A stretch of DNA of 64,000 nt from NCBI RefSeq assembly GCF_903642285.1, contig NZ_CAHJWJ010000006.1, positions 62,001 to 126,000 of the forward strand, read 5' to 3'. The translations under genes and the position numbers were made by a program. The first letter of the stretch is position 1, and every line of letters begins with the position of its first letter. A model generated the notes under the pieces. That model searched no databases. It was not told the DNA's origin and saw only the letters and a program-made list of their open reading frames with translations. The DNA is from Sphingomonas bacterium. GTDB lineage: Bacteria > Pseudomonadota > Alphaproteobacteria > Sphingomonadales > Sphingomonadaceae. Shown here one piece after another: positions 56,708-64,000 of this stretch.

Positions 56708-57081
56708 CGCCCGCCCGCCTCCAGCAGGCGTCGCGGGGCGACGAGCTCCCAACTGATCCCGATCCGGTCGCCGACCTGGTCCCAGTCGGTATCCGCCCGG
56801 TCGAGCCGCATCGCGACCCAGCCCGACGGGCCGAGATACGCCGGCTTGAAATAGCAATCGGGATCCATCTCGATCAGCATCGCCTGTTCCTCGGCGCCGC
56901 TCGTCTTTACGATGACGACGGTCTCGTCATCGCCGTGATGGTCGTGCCAGAAATACGCGAAGAAGCGGCCGCCCTCGATGTGGAAACCGGGTGCCCCGTG
57001 CGACGATCGCTCGGCGGCTTCCGGCAGTGCAAGACACAATGCGCGGACTTGGGCGAGTGCTGCGGCGGGATCGGGGCTCAT
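56704..57081 (-). CDS. MmcQ/YjbR-family protein
   Basis: 125 aa. LCLALPEAAERSSHGAPGFHIEGGRFFAYF and the C-terminal GWVAMRLDRADTDWDQVGDRI match the YjbR/CyaY-like fold, a small DNA-binding-like family with no firm function. The ATG at 57081 overlaps the purN stop. It is part of the purM-purN-yjbR-membrane protein chain. Confidence 0.85.
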   Translation of the reverse strand: MSPDPAAALAQVRALCLALPEAAERSSHGAPGFHIEGGRFFAYFWHDHHGDDETVVIVKTSGAEEQAMLIEMDPDCYFKPAYLGPSGWVAMRLDRADTDWDQVGDRIGISWELVAPRRLLEAGGR

Positions 57082-57635
57082 CGTGCGACGAATGCTGACA
57101 GAATGCGCGGATAAAGGCCATGCTCCGCAGCAAGCACGCGCGCGGCGAGCGTATCGGGGGTGTCGTCGGGCTCGATCGGGACCTCGCCTTGCCCGAGCAC
57201 GTCGCCGCCATCCAGTTCCTCGGTGACGATATGGACCGAACAACCGGCGATGGCATCGCCTGCCGCGATGGCGCGCGCATGCGTGTCGAGGCCCTTGTAT
57301 TTCGGCAGCAGGGAGGGATGGATGTTGACGATCCTGCCGCGCCAGCGTCCGACGAACGCATCGGACAACAGCCGCATATAGCCCGCGAGCGCGATGATCT
57401 CGACACCCGCTTCGCGCAGTGCGTCTTCCAGCGCGCGTTCGTACGCGGCCTTGCCGATCCCTTTGGGCGACAGCGCGAAGGTCGCGATGCCGCGCCCGCG
57501 TGCCCAGGCGAGGCCGGCGGCGGCGGGCTTGTCCGATGCGACCATGGCGACGGTATAGCCGTGCGCCTGCTCGACGAGCGCCATCATGTTCGATCCGCGA
57601 CCCGAAAGGAGGATGCCGACCTTACACTCCGTCAT
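57078..57635 (-). CDS. purN: phosphoribosylglycinamide formyltransferase
   Basis: 185 aa. It transfers formyl from 10-formyl-THF to GAR in purine synthesis. GILLSGRGSNM binds the phosphoribosyl group. NIHPSLLPKYKGLDTHARAI and VTEELDGGDVLGQ carry the catalytic Asn, His and Asp. The start ATG (57635) lies inside a palindromic repeat (GGCATGACGG), and no Shine-Dalgarno is visible upstream, so initiation may rely on coupling to purM or be weak. Confidence 0.94.
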   Translation of the reverse strand: MTECKVGILLSGRGSNMMALVEQAHGYTVAMVASDKPAAAGLAWARGRGIATFALSPKGIGKAAYERALEDALREAGVEIIALAGYMRLLSDAFVGRWRGRIVNIHPSLLPKYKGLDTHARAIAAGDAIAGCSVHIVTEELDGGDVLGQGEVPIEPDDTPDTLAARVLAAEHGLYPRILSAFVAR

Positions 57636-57722
57636 GCCGGGCTTGTCCCGGCATCCAGAGCCAAGCAAACCAACGGGCATCGCCGCTTGCGACCCTGGAC
57701 CCCGGCACAAGGCCGGGGTGAC
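57629..57722. repeat. palindromic repeat filling the purM-purN spacer
   Basis: CCGTCATGCCGGGCTTGTCC at 57629 is mirrored by CTGGACCCCGGCACAAGGCC...GGTGAC ending at 57722. The left arm contains the purN ATG, and the right arm ends 12 bp from the purM stop. Confidence 0.93.
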
Positions 57723-57734
57723 AAAGGCACATTT

Positions 57735-58844
57735 TCACCCATGCTCGTGTGTCGCGCTCCAATCCGCCCGCGCGCTCCACGTCTCCACCGATCCGCGCAC
57801 CGTGCAGCCCCGCTTGCCGGCCTCGACGACACCGATCCGGCGCACCGTCTCGGCCGCTGCTTCCAGTTCGCCCGCAACCGCGTCGGCATCGCCCGCACCG
57901 ACCACGACCGCCATCCCGATCCCGCAGTTGAACGTCCGCGCCATCTCGCCCGGCTCGATCCCGCCCTGCGCCTGCAGGAATGCCATCAACCTGCTCTGGG
58001 GCCACGCATCCGCATCGACGACGGCGCGCGTTCCCTCGGGCAGCACGCGCGGGATGTTCTCCAGCAGGCCACCGCCGGTGATGTGCGCCAGCCCCTTGAT
58101 CCGTCCGTTCGCCAGCACGGGCAGCAATGCCTTCACGTAAATCCGCGTCGGCACCATCAGCAGGTCGATCAGCAACCGGTCCTGATCGAACATCGCCGGC
58201 CGGTCCAGCTTCCACCCCTTGTCCGCCGCGAGCCGCCGGACGAGCGAGAAGCCGTTGGAATGCACCCCCGACGATTCGAGCCCGAGGATCACGTCGCCCG
58301 GCGCGATGGTCGCGCCCGTCAGCACCCGGTCGCGCTCGACCGCTCCGACGCAGAAACCCGCTAGGTCGTAATCGCCCTCGGCGTACATGCCCGGCATCTC
58401 CGCGGTCTCGCCGCCGATCAGCGCGCAGCCCGCCTGGCGACACCCCTCCGCGATCGAGGCGATGACTCGCTCGGCGATCCCCGCGTCAAGCTTCGCGGTC
58501 GCATAATAGTCGAGGAAGAACAGCGGCTCCGCACCCTGGACGATCAGGTCGTTCGCGCACATCGCGACGAGGTCGATGCCGACACCGGCATGCCGGTCCC
58601 AATCGATCGCGAGCTTCAGCTTGGTGCCCACGCCGTCGTTCGCCGCCACCAGCAACGGATCGCTGAACCCCGCGGCCTTCAGGTCGAAGAACCCGCCGAA
58701 CCCGCCGATCTCCGCGTCCGCCCCTTTACGCTTCGTCGCGCGGACCAGCGGGCCGATCGCACGGACCAGCGCGTTGCCCGCCGTGATCGAGACGCCGGCA
58801 TCGGCATAGATATAGGGCGTTTTCGGGCTGTCGCTATCGGGCAT
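57735..58844 (-). CDS. purM: phosphoribosylformylglycinamidine cyclo-ligase
   Basis: 369 aa. It closes the imidazole ring of AIR using ATP. Key blocks are [32 protein letters not shown] and [13 protein letters not shown]. The start is the ATG at 58844. It is divergent from the DUF2066-like gene, a neighbourhood also known in gammaproteobacteria. Confidence 0.97.
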   Translation of the reverse strand: MPDSDSPKTPYIYADAGVSITAGNALVRAIGPLVRATKRKGADAEIGGFGGFFDLKAAGFSDPLLVAANDGVGTKLKLAIDWDRHAGVGIDLVAMCANDLIVQGAEPLFFLDYYATAKLDAGIAERVIASIAEGCRQAGCALIGGETAEMPGMYAEGDYDLAGFCVGAVERDRVLTGATIAPGDVILGLESSGVHSNGFSLVRRLAADKGWKLDRPAMFDQDRLLIDLLMVPTRIYVKALLPVLANGRIKGLAHITGGGLLENIPRVLPEGTRAVVDADAWPQSRLMAFLQAQGGIEPGEMARTFNCGIGMAVVVGAGDADAVAGELEAAAETVRRIGVVEAGKRGCTVRGSVETWSARADWSATHEHG

Positions 58845-58905
58845 GACGGGGTGCTAGTCACATCGCGCTTGGATTTCCATGGCCGCTTCGCCAAAAGGCG
58901 TGGCG

Positions 58906-60156
58906 ATGCGTATCCGGCCGACCCTCAAATCCTTCGGCCTGGCCGTGTTCCTGCTGGGAACGGCGACCGCGGTTGCGCAGATCGACGGTACGCGCGGTGT
59001 CGCCCCGATCGACAGCGCGAGCAGCTATGAAGTCGCCGGCATCGCCGTGGACGTCGCGGCGAAGACCCCGGATGCCGCACGGCTCGGCGGCTGGCGGCTC
59101 GCGCAGCGCAAGGCGTGGGTGCAGTTGTCGCGGCGTCTCGGTGGCGGTGGCGCGATGCTGTCCGACGGCGCGCTGGACGGCATCGTGTCGGGCATCGTCG
59201 TCGAGCATGAGGAGATCGGCCCCAACCGCTATATCGCGAAGCTCGGCGTGCTGTTCGACCGCGCGCGCGCGGGGTCGATCCTGGGCATTCCGGCTTACGC
59301 CGATCGATCGTCGCCGATGCTGGTCATCCCCGTCCTGTGGTCGGGCGGGGTGGGGCAGGTGTTCGAGCAGCAGACCGAGTGGCAACAGGCCTGGGCGCGG
59401 TTCCGCACCGGTGGCAGCGCGATCGATTATGTCAGGCCATCGGGCACCGGGCCCGATTCGCTGCTGCTGACCGTCGGCCAGACCGGGCGTCCCGACCGGG
59501 CGTGGTGGCGTACGATCATCGACCAATATGGTGCGACCGACATCCTGATCCCGACCGTCCGGCTCTACCGCCAATGGCCCGGCGGCCCGGTGATCGGCGT
59601 GTTCCAGGCGCGGTTCGGCCCCGACAACCGGGTTCTCGGCCAGTTCACGCTGCGTGTCGGCAATTCGGCGGGCGTTCCGCAATTGCTCGATACCGGGGTC
59701 AAGCGGCTCGACGATCTCTATCAGGGCGGTCTGCGCAGCGGCGCGCTGCGCCCCGATGCCAGCCTGCTGCCGCTGCCGTCGCCGACCGCAACGCCGACCG
59801 AGGACAGCGTGGCGAGCGACGATCAGACGCTTGCGCAGATCGTCGGCGACACGGGAACGACCGGGCAGGGGATCCCCGTCACCATACAGTTCGACACGCC
59901 CGGGGCGGCGGCCGTGTCGACGACGGAAGGCGTGCTTCGCGCGATACCCGGCGTCCGATCCGCGGCGACGGTCAGCCTCGCGCTGGGCGGCGTGTCGGTA
60001 CTGCGGGTGGTCTATGACGGCGACCCGGGATCGCTGAAATCCGCTCTCGAGGTGCGCGGGTATCAGGTGCTCGGCGAGGGGCAGTCGCTGCGCATCCGGC
60101 GAGCGCCATCGCTGCTGCCCCCCGGACTTCCCGCGGACGGCGCGCCGGCGGGATGA
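58906..60156 (+). CDS. secreted protein, DUF2066-like
   Basis: 416 aa from the ATG at 58906; an ATG at 58879 is possible. The signal peptide is MRIRPTLKSFGLAVFLLGTA with cleavage after VAQ. The middle (QRKAWVQLSRRLGGGGAML...YIAKLGVLFDRARAGSIL) resembles the DUF2066 family, which sits next to purM in other proteobacteria. That synteny is my main support. The C-terminal region has ferredoxin-like alternation. Its stop overlaps the hdaA-like ATG. Confidence 0.65.
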   Translation: MRIRPTLKSFGLAVFLLGTATAVAQIDGTRGVAPIDSASSYEVAGIAVDVAAKTPDAARLGGWRLAQRKAWVQLSRRLGGGGAMLSDGALDGIVSGIVVEHEEIGPNRYIAKLGVLFDRARAGSILGIPAYADRSSPMLVIPVLWSGGVGQVFEQQTEWQQAWARFRTGGSAIDYVRPSGTGPDSLLLTVGQTGRPDRAWWRTIIDQYGATDILIPTVRLYRQWPGGPVIGVFQARFGPDNRVLGQFTLRVGNSAGVPQLLDTGVKRLDDLYQGGLRSGALRPDASLLPLPSPTATPTEDSVASDDQTLAQIVGDTGTTGQGIPVTIQFDTPGAAAVSTTEGVLRAIPGVRSAATVSLALGGVSVLRVVYDGDPGSLKSALEVRGYQVLGEGQSLRIRRAPSLLPPGLPADGAPAG

Positions 60157-60779
60157 GCCAGATGGCGCTTCCGCTCGGCTGGCCGGCGGACCCGCGCGCC
60201 GATTCGTTCATCGTCACGCCGTCCAACGCCCGCGCCGCGCATCTCCTCGACCATTGGGGCACCTGGCCGGTCAAGGCCGCGCTGCTGACGGGGCCGCGCA
60301 AATCGGGGCGCAGCCTACTCGCGCGGATCTTCGCGGCGAAAAGCGGCGGCGCGATCCTGGACGATGCGGATAATGCCGCCGAAGCCGATGTCTTCCACGC
60401 CTGGAACCGCGCGCAGGCGGATCGCCGGCCGCTCGTGATCGTCGCGGAGGTCGCACCGCCCGCCTGGAGCGTGGCGTTGCCGGACCTTCGATCGCGACTG
60501 GCCGCCAGTGCCGCAGCGGCGATCGATCCGCCCGACGACGCGCTGGTCCGCGCATTGCTCGCGCATCTGTTCGACCGACGCGGGCTGGACGCGCGGCCCG
60601 ATCTCATCGACTGGATCTCCAGCCGGATCGAACGCAGTCATCTCGCCGTCATACGCACGGTCGATACGATGGAACAGGAAGCGACCGAGCGCCGCAAGCG
60701 CTTGTCGATCCCGTTCGCCCGCGCCACCTTGAGGGACGCCGGGCTATTGGCCGACGCCCGACCGTTGGAGGACCGATGA
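60153..60779 (+). CDS. hdaA: DnaA regulatory inactivator Hda-like protein
   Basis: 208 aa. The N-terminal QMALPL (residues 3-8) matches the sliding-clamp-binding motif of Hda/HdaA. A reduced DnaA-type AAA+ fold follows with [14 protein letters not shown] as P-loop-like segment, and a lid domain lies at the C terminus. With the beta clamp, Hda promotes DnaA-ATP hydrolysis to prevent over-initiation. It overlaps both neighbours (ATGA at each junction). Confidence 0.85.
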   Translation: MSQMALPLGWPADPRADSFIVTPSNARAAHLLDHWGTWPVKAALLTGPRKSGRSLLARIFAAKSGGAILDDADNAAEADVFHAWNRAQADRRPLVIVAEVAPPAWSVALPDLRSRLAASAAAAIDPPDDALVRALLAHLFDRRGLDARPDLIDWISSRIERSHLAVIRTVDTMEQEATERRKRLSIPFARATLRDAGLLADARPLEDR

Positions 60780-62941
60780 ACCGCCCCGCCCATCTCGCGC
60801 ATCTGGCCGAGCACGACGACGATCCATTCGTGCACCAGCCGAACGACCGCTATTTCAATCGCGAATTATCCTGGCTGGCGTTCAACCGCCGCGTGCTGGA
60901 CGAGGCATGCAACACCGCGCACCCGCTGCTGGAACGGCTGCGGTTCCTGTCGATATCGGGGTCGAACCTCGACGAATTCTTCATGGTACGCGTCGCCGGG
61001 CTGAAGGGGCAGCAGTTGCAGGACGTCGACAATCGATCGGCCGACGGGCTGACCGTCGCGCAACAGCTGGTCGCGATCACCGCGGCGGCGGACGAACTGA
61101 TGCGCGACCAGCAGACCGTCTGGGCGCAGATCCGCGTGTTGCTGGACGAGGCGAACGTCCATGTCCTTCGCCGCGACGAGGTCGACGACGAGGCCTCGCG
61201 CTGGCTGGAGATCTATTTCCGCGAACAGCTCTTCCCGGTCCTGACGCCGCAGGCGCTCGACCCGGCGCACCCGTTTCCGTTCATCCCCAACAAGGGACTG
61301 TCGCTGATCTTCGACCTGGTGCGCCTGTCCGACAAGGAACCGGTGCGCGAACTGGTGATGTTGCCTGCGACGATGGCGCGCTACGTCCGCCTGCCGGGCG
61401 ATGTCGCGCGCTACATCGCGATCGAGGCGATCGTGAAGCGTTTCGCACCGGTGCTCTTTCCGGGTTACCGGATGGTCGGCGCGGGCGCGTTCCGGGTGCT
61501 GCGCGACAGCGATATCGAGATCGAGGAGGAGGCCGAGGATCTCGTCCGCTATTTCGCCAACGCCATCAAGCGGCGGCGGCGGGGCCGCGTCATCCGGCTG
61601 GAGCTGGAGACGAACCTGCCCGATGCGCTGGCCGCGGCGCTGAAGGAGGAATTGGGGGGGGCGGATGCGATCATCACCGAAAGCGGCGATCTGCTCGGTA
61701 TTTCCGACCTCGACGGCGTGGTCGACGAAGATCGCCCCGACCTGAAATTCACGCCCTATTCGCCGCGCTTTCCCGAACGGATCCGCGAATTCGGCGGCGA
61801 CTGTTTCGCCGCGATCCGCGCGAAGGACATCGTCGTCCACCATCCGTACGAGACGTTCGACGTCGTGCTCGCCTTCCTGAAACAGGCGGCGAACGACCCG
61901 GACGTGGTTGCGATCAAGCAGACGCTGTACCGCGCCGGCAAGCAGTCCGCGGTCATCAACGCGCTGATCGCGGCGGCGGAGGCGGGCAAATCGGTAACCG
62001 CGGTCGTCGAGCTGAAGGCGCGCTTCGACGAGGAGCAGAACATGCTCTGGGCCTCCGCGCTGGAACGTGCAGGCGTACAGGTCGTCTACGGCTTCATCGA
62101 CTGGAAGACGCACGCCAAGGTTTCGATGGTCGTCCGCCGGGAAAGCGGTGCGTTCCGGACCTATTGCCACTTCGGCACGGGCAATTACCACCCGATCACT
62201 GCGCGCATCTATACCGACCTCAGCTTCTTCACCGCCGACCCGCAGACCGGGCGCGATGCGGCACAGATGTTCAACTACATCACCGGCTATGTCGAACCCG
62301 TCGACATGAACGTGATGAGCCTCAGCCCGCGCGATCTGCGGCCAAAACTGGTCGAGAGGATCGACGCCGAGATCGCGAACGCACGGGCGGGAAAGCCGGC
62401 GGCGATCTGGGCCAAGGTCAACAGCCTGGTCGACCCCGCGATCATCGAAAAACTGTACGAGGCGAGCGGGGCGGGGGTCGAGATCGACCTGGTCATCCGC
62501 GGCATCTGCTGCCTGCGCCCGGGCGTCGAGGGCATGTCGGAGAATATCCGCGTGAAGTCGATCATCGGACGTTTTCTGGAACACAGCCGGATCTGCGCGT
62601 TCGGCAACGGCAAGACGCTGCCCAACGACGGCGCGAAGATCTTCATCTCGTCGGCGGACTGGATGCCGCGCAATTTCGACCGCCGCGTGGAATATCTGCT
62701 GCCGATCACCAACCCGACCGTTCACGACCAGATCCTGGACCAGGTGATGGTCGCGAACCTGATCGACAATGAACAGAGCTGGGAACTGGAAAGCGACGGC
62801 AGCTATGTCCGCGTCGAGCCGGGCGACAAACCCTTCAACCTGCATCGCTATTTCATGACCAACCCGTCGCTGTCAGGGCGCGGCGCGTCGCACGGCGAAT
62901 CGGAAGCGGTGCCGACGCTGTCGCTCAGGCGACGCCGTTGA
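60776..62941 (+). CDS. ppk1: polyphosphate kinase 1
   Basis: 721 aa. It makes inorganic polyphosphate from [22 protein letters not shown] and [20 protein letters not shown] are the N-terminal signatures. The phospholipase-D-like domains carry the phospho-histidine region [12 protein letters not shown]...[10 protein letters not shown]. The ATG overlaps the hdaA stop, and the TGA overlaps the ppx TTG. Confidence 0.97.
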   Translation: MNRPAHLAHLAEHDDDPFVHQPNDRYFNRELSWLAFNRRVLDEACNTAHPLLERLRFLSISGSNLDEFFMVRVAGLKGQQLQDVDNRSADGLTVAQQLVAITAAADELMRDQQTVWAQIRVLLDEANVHVLRRDEVDDEASRWLEIYFREQLFPVLTPQALDPAHPFPFIPNKGLSLIFDLVRLSDKEPVRELVMLPATMARYVRLPGDVARYIAIEAIVKRFAPVLFPGYRMVGAGAFRVLRDSDIEIEEEAEDLVRYFANAIKRRRRGRVIRLELETNLPDALAAALKEELGGADAIITESGDLLGISDLDGVVDEDRPDLKFTPYSPRFPERIREFGGDCFAAIRAKDIVVHHPYETFDVVLAFLKQAANDPDVVAIKQTLYRAGKQSAVINALIAAAEAGKSVTAVVELKARFDEEQNMLWASALERAGVQVVYGFIDWKTHAKVSMVVRRESGAFRTYCHFGTGNYHPITARIYTDLSFFTADPQTGRDAAQMFNYITGYVEPVDMNVMSLSPRDLRPKLVERIDAEIANARAGKPAAIWAKVNSLVDPAIIEKLYEASGAGVEIDLVIRGICCLRPGVEGMSENIRVKSIIGRFLEHSRICAFGNGKTLPNDGAKIFISSADWMPRNFDRRVEYLLPITNPTVHDQILDQVMVANLIDNEQSWELESDGSYVRVEPGDKPFNLHRYFMTNPSLSGRGASHGESEAVPTLSLRRRR

Positions 62942-64000
62942 GCGTCGCGGCACTCCTGTTCCGAAAGCCGCCCACGACCGCCGCCGTGGCGGTGGATCCC
63001 CGCACCGCGATCATCGACATCGGGTCCAATTCGATCCGCCTCGTCGTCTATCGGGGTCCGGCGCGGATCCCGGCGATCCTGTTCAACGAAAAGGTCATGG
63101 CCGGACTTGGGCGCGGGCTGGCCGCGACGGGATCGATCGACCGATCCGCACTCGCGGCGGCGCGAACCGCGCTCGCGCGCTTCGCCGCGGTCGCGCGGGA
63201 GATGGAGGTGGCGACGCTGCGGACCATCGCAACCGCCGCGGTGCGCGACGCGGCGAACGGCGGCGAGCTGATCGCTGCCGCAACCGCGCTTGGACTCGAA
63301 GTCGAGATCCTGTCGGGGGAACAGGAGGCGCGGGGCGCGGGCGAGGGGGTGCTGTCCGCGATCCCCGATGCGGACGGCATCGTCGGCGACCTCGGTGGCG
63401 GCAGCCTGGAACTGGTCCGCGTTCGTGCCGGCCGGATCGAGGACCGCGTGTCCTTCCCGCTGGGCGTGCTTCGCATCGCCGCCGTCCGGGCGCGACGCGG
63501 CAAAGTGTTCGAACGGATGGTGACGCGGATGATTCGCGACGCCGGCTGGACCCGCCGGGGTGCCGGGCTGCCACTCTATCTCGTCGGCGGATCATGGCGG
63601 GCGCTGGCACAGCTCGACATGAACCTGACCGGCTATCCACTGCCGGTGATCCACCAATATTCGATGCCGGTCGCGACGATCGTGCGGCTTGGCCGGACGA
63701 TCGCGCATCTGCGCAAGCCGCGGCTCCGGATCATCGGCGGTTTATCGTCAGGACGGGCCGGCACCTTGTCGGATGCGACCGCGCTGCTGGCGGTCCTGCT
63801 GCGCGAACTCGGCGCGACCTCGACGATCGTCTCCGCGTTCGGCCTGCGCGAAGGCTTGCTGTTCGCAATGCTCGACGCGCCGACCCGCGCGCTCGATCCG
63901 CTGATCGTGGCAGCCCGCGAGGAGGGGCGGCTGCTCGGCCGCTTTCCAGAACATGGCGACCTGCTCGACCGCTGGATCGCGCCGCTATTCGCGCACGAGC
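62938..64000 (+). CDS. ppx: exopolyphosphatase Ppx/GppA family, 3' part outside the window
   Basis: At least 354 aa visible; it continues past the right edge. [15 protein letters not shown] and [13 protein letters not shown] are the two ASKHA nucleotide/phosphate-binding motifs of the family. It hydrolyses polyphosphate or pppGpp, opposing ppk1. Start choice: the TTG at 62938 overlaps the ppk1 stop (TTGA). GTGs at 62986 and 62992 are alternatives closer to the family N terminus. Confidence 0.92.
   Translation, partial: MSVAALLFRKPPTTAAVAVDPRTAIIDIGSNSIRLVVYRGPARIPAILFNEKVMAGLGRGLAATGSIDRSALAAARTALARFAAVAREMEVATLRTIATAAVRDAANGGELIAAATALGLEVEILSGEQEARGAGEGVLSAIPDADGIVGDLGGGSLELVRVRAGRIEDRVSFPLGVLRIAAVRARRGKVFERMVTRMIRDAGWTRRGAGLPLYLVGGSWRALAQLDMNLTGYPLPVIHQYSMPVATIVRLGRTIAHLRKPRLRIIGGLSSGRAGTLSDATALLAVLLRELGATSTIVSAFGLREGLLFAMLDAPTRALDPLIVAAREEGRLLGRFPEHGDLLDRWIAPLFAHE

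Overview
The window is GC-rich DNA, densely packed with protein genes and with many 4-nt start/stop overlaps. It reads as a chromosomal segment of a Sphingomonas-like alphaproteobacterium (Sphingomonadaceae). This rests on three things: an exosortase A (XrtA)/PEP-CTERM exopolysaccharide locus of the sphingomonad type, alphaproteobacterial tRNAs, and many copies of the palindromic repeats (CCCCGGCGAAGGCCGGGG and CCGTTCG...GTCGA types) typical of that family. No phage, IS element, CRISPR array, rRNA or replication origin is visible.

Layout. 1-6.5 kb: a partial DUF3072 protein, alanine dehydrogenase, Kup potassium transporter, a 2'-5' RNA ligase-like protein, tRNA-Met(CAT), fdhD-mobA (molybdenum cofactor/formate dehydrogenase maturation) and thioredoxin reductase. 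6.5-23.9 kb: the XrtA cluster. It contains two small alpha/beta-hydrolase-like proteins, an acyl carrier protein, an AMP-forming acyl ligase and a PLP decarboxylase. These are followed by an export lipoprotein, chain-length regulator, tyrosine-kinase-like ATPase, outer-membrane barrel, AAA ATPase, polysaccharide deacetylase, FemAB-like transferase, glycosyltransferase, exosortase fused to EpsI, and an asparagine-synthase-like amidotransferase. Together they are expected to build, modify and export a polysaccharide and to process PEP-CTERM proteins. No PEP-CTERM substrate was recognised here.

24-27.1 kb: the classical rpmH-rnpA-yidD-yidC-yihA operon (minus strand). 27.3-36.7 kb: comM, tRNA-Leu(CAA), tRNA-Glu(CTC), a prolyl-4-hydroxylase-like gene with recJ, an RcnB-like protein with a Gln-rich repeat, a lone 2Fe-2S subunit divergent from an extradiol dioxygenase, a sugar MFS transporter and glutaryl-CoA dehydrogenase. 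36.8-38.6 kb: a small divergent locus with an S24/LexA-like regulator facing a 59-aa plus 108-aa gene pair across an inverted repeat, then two small proteins. 38.7-45.7 kb: a Crp/Fnr regulator coupled to an MHS-type transporter, GH13 alpha-glucosidase, NfeD and SPFH proteins, and guaB.

46-64 kb: an RsmB-like rRNA methyltransferase, a TPR protein, the conserved lptD-surA-pdxA-rsmA operon, leucyl aminopeptidase with holC, ndk, purM-purN with two small downstream genes, and a DUF2066-like/hdaA/ppk1/ppx operon that runs off the end.

The most unusual signal is the palindromic repeat population: eleven copies are described. Three lie in frame inside intact genes (mobA, the XrtA acyl ligase, the XrtA ATPase). 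One supplies the purN start codon and fills the purM-purN spacer. One writes the C-terminal tail and stop codon of a membrane protein. The S24/small-gene divergent locus is the best candidate for an undescribed regulatory module.
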